Shown: in pieces, positions 6,519 to 10,386 of the stretch
How positions within the stretch are numbered: position 1 is the stretch's first letter
Layout: every line of letters begins with the position of its first letter
Source: Lachnospiraceae bacterium
GTDB lineage: Bacteria; Bacillota_A; Clostridia; Lachnospirales; Lachnospiraceae
Length of the DNA stretch: 10,386 bases
Assembly (NCBI GenBank): GCA_016291475.1
Contig: JAEEXJ010000103.1
Coordinates: forward strand, 1 to 10,386
Direction: 5' to 3'
The notes under the pieces: generated by a model
Seen by the model: the letters and a program-made list of their open reading frames with translations, nothing else
Told to the model about the DNA's origin: nothing
The model's database searches: none
Made by a program: the position numbers and the translations under genes

Positions 6519-8480
6519 ATGTATCGAGTTTACTACCTGGATGTTGCAGCAATTTTTGTACTGTCAGCGCTCTTAGCGTCACTTATCTTCAGAAGAATGA
6601 ACAGGGGACGTGATAATCAGGCGTTTGTTAAGTATGTCGTTATTCTTCTTGTTCTGTCTGTTACCGATGTTTTAAGATCGGCTCCATTACGTTTTCTTCA
6701 TCCTCTTTCGGATTCGATTCTATTCAGAGAGATCGTATGCAGTATCTATAATTTTCTGAATGTTATCAGCTATGCAATGTATATTCATATGGTCGGAAGA
6801 ATGACCGGGACTTTTCGCAGAATAGTGCGGACTCCGTTCTATGCGATCTGCTATGGATTACCCGTTGTTGCAGAGCTTGTTATTCTCGCGATCAATTTCC
6901 GAACTCATATATTGTTTGATTACACAAGATCGGGCATTGACGTCCAGTACAACAGAGGTCCTTATCTGTGGATGGTCATCGCTATCGGATATTACTATGT
7001 GTTCTTTGCATTCATTCTTATTACCCATTGTTTCTTACATAAGAGCCTGGATAAGGTTAAATATGCAGCGATGATGGTGGTATTTCCCATCAATATCATC
7101 GCATTCAATGTTCAGATGATTCATCCCGAAATATTGGCGCAGATGTTCGGATTTGCGATAACGGCCCTTGTGCTCAGTTTCTTTGTCATCAGTCCCGAAG
7201 AGAATGTTGATATGGAGACAGGGGCGAGGTCTTACACCGCGTTCAGAAGAGCAGCCAGAAATCTTTATGAAGCGAAAGATGACGCTTATGTCATGTTCGG
7301 CAAACTTCAAAACATTGCATCCATCAGGGCTACTCTCGGATATGAGATGTATATAGATCTTCTGAAGGCAATCTCCGATAATTTCTACGATATGCTGAAG
7401 GACTATCGCAGCGATGATATTAATCTGTATTACCTTAAGAATGGATTGTTCGCATATGTGGTCCGTGGAAAGTATCATTTGGATGAGATCGAGAAAACTG
7501 CGGGAGAGATGATCCCCAAATTAAGAGATCTCTTCGTTGTTGACGGTATCAGACTGAAACTGGATTTTGCCATATGCGGAGTTGTTATTCCCAATGAGAT
7601 CAGCAATGATAAGCAGCTGGTAAAGCTGTCCGAAACATTTGACAGTGCCGTTCCTCTGAATAAATACGTAAGATATTCGGAGATGGCTCCGGAGAAGGAT
7701 TTCGTTGTTAAGAATAATCTGGACAGGATCATAACCGATGCCATCAAGAACAACAGGTTCGAGATGTATTACCAGCCCATCTATTCAACCAAGGATGATA
7801 AGTTTGTATCTGCGGAAGCACTTATCAGACTTAAGGATGAACAGCTCGGATTCATCTCCCCGGCACTGTTTATCCCTGCGGCCGAGAAGAGCGGAAGCAT
7901 TCTGCAGATAGGTGAATTTGTGATCAAGGATGTCTGCAGATTTATATCGGAAGGAGATATCGCAAACACAGGTATCAAATTCGTGGAAGTAAACCTCTCA
8001 GTCGTTCAGTGCATGCAGTCTAACATGGCGGATAAGATCAAGGATATCCTTGATGAGTATAAGATCAATCCGGACAGGATCAACTTTGAGATTACGGAGA
8101 CTGCTTCGGATTATCTGGGAGATGCGGTTCTCAGGACCATGAGGGATATCACTACAAACGGTAACGGCTTTTCTCTTGACGATTACGGATCCGGATATTC
8201 GAATCTAAGCCGTGTCATGAGCTTCCCCTACAGGATCATCAAGCTTGATAAATCTCTTGTAGACGGACTTGTAGACAACAGAAGCTATGATATAATGAGA
8301 CAGACCATCAGCCTGCTTAAAAGTCTCGGTGCCGAGATAGTTGTTGAAGGCGTCGAAGATGAAGAGAAGGCAATGTGGTTTTCGGATATGGGATGTGAAT
8401 ACATCCAGGGTTACTATTATGCCAAGCCTATGCCGGAGCATGAGTTTATGGCATTTTGCAAAAGCTCCGCTGTAGGTTAA
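6519..8480 (+). CDS. Seven-TM protein with degenerate GGDEF and intact EAL domain (c-di-GMP phosphodiesterase)
   Basis: A 653-residue membrane protein predicted to hydrolyse cyclic-di-GMP to pGpG. Seven hydrophobic segments lie within residues 7-222. A GGDEF-like fold (about 230-400) follows, in which the signature loop reads KNGLF (307-311); it cannot be a diguanylate cyclase but may still bind nucleotide. The EAL domain (about 412-650) keeps every metal and catalytic residue expected by spacing: E433 (EALIRL), N492 (NLS), E524 (FEITE), D554-D555 (DDYGSG), K575 (KLDK), E610 (EGVED) and Q630 (QGYYYAKPM). It is therefore probably active. The membrane half resembles that of the preceding kinase, with shared IN-x-R, YN-x-GP and KSL landmarks in the same order. 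A small membrane-protein gene follows 32 bases later, probably in the same transcript. The sensed signal is unknown. Confidence 0.93.
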   Translation: MYRVYYLDVAAIFVLSALLASLIFRRMNRGRDNQAFVKYVVILLVLSVTDVLRSAPLRFLHPLSDSILFREIVCSIYNFLNVISYAMYIHMVGRMTGTFRRIVRTPFYAICYGLPVVAELVILAINFRTHILFDYTRSGIDVQYNRGPYLWMVIAIGYYYVFFAFILITHCFLHKSLDKVKYAAMMVVFPINIIAFNVQMIHPEILAQMFGFAITALVLSFFVISPEENVDMETGARSYTAFRRAARNLYEAKDDAYVMFGKLQNIASIRATLGYEMYIDLLKAISDNFYDMLKDYRSDDINLYYLKNGLFAYVVRGKYHLDEIEKTAGEMIPKLRDLFVVDGIRLKLDFAICGVVIPNEISNDKQLVKLSETFDSAVPLNKYVRYSEMAPEKDFVVKNNLDRIITDAIKNNRFEMYYQPIYSTKDDKFVSAEALIRLKDEQLGFISPALFIPAAEKSGSILQIGEFVIKDVCRFISEGDIANTGIKFVEVNLSVVQCMQSNMADKIKDILDEYKINPDRINFEITETASDYLGDAVLRTMRDITTNGNGFSLDDYGSGYSNLSRVMSFPYRIIKLDKSLVDGLVDNRSYDIMRQTISLLKSLGAEIVVEGVEDEEKAMWFSDMGCEYIQGYYYAKPMPEHEFMAFCKSSAVG

Positions 8481-8512
8481 ATATATAGGCGGCTGAGGAG
8501 GATTTACAGATT

Positions 8513-8887
8513 ATGGTTTTTTATTATCGGAACTACCCTTATTCTACTAAGGCAACACTCATTTCTGTTTTGGCCAATATTGGTGGATATCTTGCCGGAA
8601 TCGGCGCAGTCGTTGCGGTTGCCATGATCGAGAACAAAGTACTCGGTGTTGCACTTTGCGTTGTACTCGCAGCACTTGCTTTATTTCTGTTTATTTATGT
8701 AGGCAGGAAGCTTACCGATCAGCTAAATGAGAAGTGGGCAGAGGAAAACATCAGGACGAAAGCGGGAGTTGCTTTTCAGTATGTAATGGCTAATCCTGAA
8801 GAATATGACAGGATTGCATCCATTAATCCCGAATTTGCCCAGAAGTATGAGATGGGTGAAAAAGGAAGACCCGTAAGAAGGAAATAA
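8513..8887 (+). CDS. Small two-TM membrane protein of unknown function
   Basis: A 124-residue protein I do not recognise. It opens with MVFYYRNYPYS and has two hydrophobic helices (about 14-39 and 43-64), separated by a short ENK turn, so both ends probably face the same side. A charged, probably cytoplasmic tail follows, containing a helical KLTDQLNEKWAEENIRTK stretch and ending in basic RPVRRK. A strong AGGAGG at 8496-8501 precedes the ATG by 11 bases. It begins 32 bases after the EAL gene stop with no terminator between, so it is likely co-transcribed with it. Base composition resembles its neighbours. It could be an accessory subunit of the sensor or simply a housekeeping membrane protein; no domain gives a function. 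Confidence 0.85.
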   Translation: MVFYYRNYPYSTKATLISVLANIGGYLAGIGAVVAVAMIENKVLGVALCVVLAALALFLFIYVGRKLTDQLNEKWAEENIRTKAGVAFQYVMANPEEYDRIASINPEFAQKYEMGEKGRPVRRK

Positions 8888-8903
8888 GTAATTGACGATA
8901 TAG

Positions 8904-8960
8904 AAAAGGAAACGGTTCTTCCGGCACTTGGGTTATGTGCCGGGAGAACCGTTTCCTTTT
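8904..8960. terminator. Strong, near-symmetric terminator hairpin
   Basis: A 24-bp stem pairs 8904-8927 with 8937-8960, with a single G-U pair and a 9-base loop (8928-8936). The arms begin with AAAAGGAAACGG and end with CCGTTTCCTTTT, so the flanking A and T tracts pair with each other and the structure could stop transcription from either direction. It ends the EAL / small membrane protein unit. The T tract is only four bases and is part of the stem, but stem stability is high. Confidence 0.8.
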
Positions 8961-9035
8961 ACTATTGATAATCGGACATAAAATATGGTATGTGAAATTA
9001 TATGGGTATATGAAATATGTAAGGTGGTACTCGGA

Positions 9036-10386
9036 ATGAAAAAAATATCGATAATTCTTACATTGCTTATATTTCTATGCGGATGCGTGAGTGAAGCCGA
9101 TACTCAGGTCACGGATCCTCCGATTGTCGGTAATCAAATATCCGTAATCACGGATGATCCTTTAAAAAAAGCATCGGATTATATATTGTCTGATGCGGAT
9201 TCCTGCAAGATTGTTCTCGGTGAGAGCTATGTTGCCTATATCACGACCGACAACAGAGTTTATTATGTGATGAATTATGGCGGCGGTGCTGTGGATTACG
9301 GATATTTACCCGGCGTTGAAAATGTGAATGCAATCTTCAGAAACGGATGGCAGATTTTTATGCTTGATGACTCGGGTACAGTCAGTGCTTTCGATGTTTT
9401 TTGCGGAGAAAGTATAGATCATTACGAAGAAATGATCGGTCCTTTCTACGATGAACTTAGTAGATGTAACGGACATGTAGAGGACATGTATTTTACATCA
9501 CCCGATTGCTGGGCTATACGTTCTGACGGCAAGTGGGTATGCTCTGACACTTTGGATTGGATCGATTGGTCAAAGGTAGTTCAGATAGCGTACAATGACT
9601 CTGATTCAATACCGGAAATTGCACTTTACAGTGACGGTAAGGTTTATCTGAACCCTGTTGAACAGACCTATGATAATAACCTCTATTCCAAGACGGAAAG
9701 CTGGGCAGATGTAGCTCATATAGCGGACGGACTTGTCCCCTTCGGACTGACCGAAGACGGAAGACTGCTCACAGTATCGAACGCATATTACCTTGCTTCC
9801 GATATAAATAACTGGAATAACATTATCCAAATATCGGCACAGCTATATATTACCGCAGGGTTAAAAGATGACGGAACCGTAGCAGTTGAAGTATATGAAC
9901 AAACTCCACAATATGAGGATGCCGAGAATTGGACGAATGTCAGATATTTACAAGTTACACCATTTTTCATATTCGGCGTGACGGGTGAAGGACGTTTTCT
10001 TTATACGGAATCGTCAGGTACGGATGGCATAGTCAGATGGATGGACAGGAATGAATATCCCTGCTCAATGCTTGCGGCTTGTTATATGGCGGATAGTGAG
10101 CTTGATGCCATTAAAGCCGATAACGTGATTAAACCTGAGAATGTCACCGAGCTGAGCTTCGGAGATGGTGATATTGATATGTCATCATTTGCAAAGGCTG
10201 ATGACGTTATCACATATACCGGAGATTTTGACGGAGACGGTGCAGATGACGTTCTGACCGTGGATTATTCCGCTATAGTAAATGATACACAGGGAATAGG
10301 GAACATTTATTTAACCGCAGCTGACGGAACAGAATATTGGAGAAGCATGTTTGCTCTGCCCAGTGCGGGGTGGAAAAGCTACTATG
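9036..10386 (+). CDS. Lipoprotein with RCC1-like repeats and calcium-loop motif (3' end outside window)
   Basis: The reading frame is open for 450 codons to the window edge with no stop. The start ATG follows AAGGTGG (9021-9027) by 8 bases. MKKISIILTLLIFLCGC is a lipoprotein signal peptide with Cys17 as the lipidated residue (lipobox LCGC), so the protein is anchored outside the membrane. Residues 170-330 hold at least four related units beginning W178, W223, W260 and W299 (37-45 residues apart), each of the form W-x-x-(I/V)-x-x-(I/L), then a G or A, then an x-x-DG-(T/K/R)-(V/L)-type turn, for example NWNNIIQISAQLYITAGLKD. This resembles RCC1-like beta-propeller blades; weaker ones may precede (FMLDDSGTV, AIRSDGKWV). 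GDFDGDGADDVL (from about 396) is an FG-GAP or EF-loop-like calcium site. The function is unknown; a surface binding role is a guess. A possible -35 (TTGATA, 8965) lacks a good -10. Confidence 0.85.
   Translation, partial: MKKISIILTLLIFLCGCVSEADTQVTDPPIVGNQISVITDDPLKKASDYILSDADSCKIVLGESYVAYITTDNRVYYVMNYGGGAVDYGYLPGVENVNAIFRNGWQIFMLDDSGTVSAFDVFCGESIDHYEEMIGPFYDELSRCNGHVEDMYFTSPDCWAIRSDGKWVCSDTLDWIDWSKVVQIAYNDSDSIPEIALYSDGKVYLNPVEQTYDNNLYSKTESWADVAHIADGLVPFGLTEDGRLLTVSNAYYLASDINNWNNIIQISAQLYITAGLKDDGTVAVEVYEQTPQYEDAENWTNVRYLQVTPFFIFGVTGEGRFLYTESSGTDGIVRWMDRNEYPCSMLAACYMADSELDAIKADNVIKPENVTELSFGDGDIDMSSFAKADDVITYTGDFDGDGADDVLTVDYSAIVNDTQGIGNIYLTAADGTEYWRSMFALPSAGWKSYY

Noticed and set aside
9606..9970. 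Short antisense frames opposite the lipoprotein gene
   Set aside because: They lie within a 450-codon open frame with a signal peptide, ribosome site and repeats, so they are shadows.

Overview
The window looks like chromosome of a Gram-positive, anaerobic gut or rumen Clostridia, most likely a Lachnospiraceae of the Butyrivibrio / Pseudobutyrivibrio / Roseburia kind. This is inferred from the strong purine-rich ribosome binding sites, moderate GC (judged by eye), intrinsic terminators with U tracts, a short Firmicutes-type mannose-6-phosphate isomerase next to a GH36 alpha-galactosidase, and multi-TM hybrid-kinase and EAL proteins of a style common in that family. All genes lie on the + strand. 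No tRNA, rRNA, CRISPR array, insertion sequence or phage gene is visible, and no gene-free stretch exceeds about 150 bases.

Left part (1-2900): the 3' half of manA abuts a complete GH36 alpha-galactosidase (TAA directly followed by ATG). An intrinsic terminator at 2863-2900 closes this sugar unit. Together the pair would remove alpha-galactosyl side groups and feed mannose-6-phosphate into glycolysis, which suits growth on galactomannan-type or raffinose-type oligosaccharides (inference).

Middle (2901-4480): a single sodium:alanine/glycine-type symporter (AGCS family) with a GTG start and its own terminator.

Right-middle (4490-8960): a signalling group. First comes a hybrid sensor kinase with seven predicted TM segments. 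Its H-box histidine is replaced by arginine, while the ATPase and receiver domains look intact. Next is a seven-TM protein with a degenerate GGDEF and an apparently fully active EAL (cyclic-di-GMP phosphodiesterase). The membrane halves of these two proteins resemble each other and probably share an ancestor. A small two-TM protein of unknown function follows the EAL gene in the same apparent transcription unit, which ends in a hairpin with a 24-bp stem.

Right edge (9036-10386): the 5' part of a lipoprotein gene, open to the window end. It has RCC1-like propeller repeats followed by a calcium-loop (FG-GAP-like) motif.

The best candidate for something under-described is the signalling group: a kinase lacking its phosphoacceptor but keeping its receiver, beside a c-di-GMP phosphodiesterase with a related sensor.
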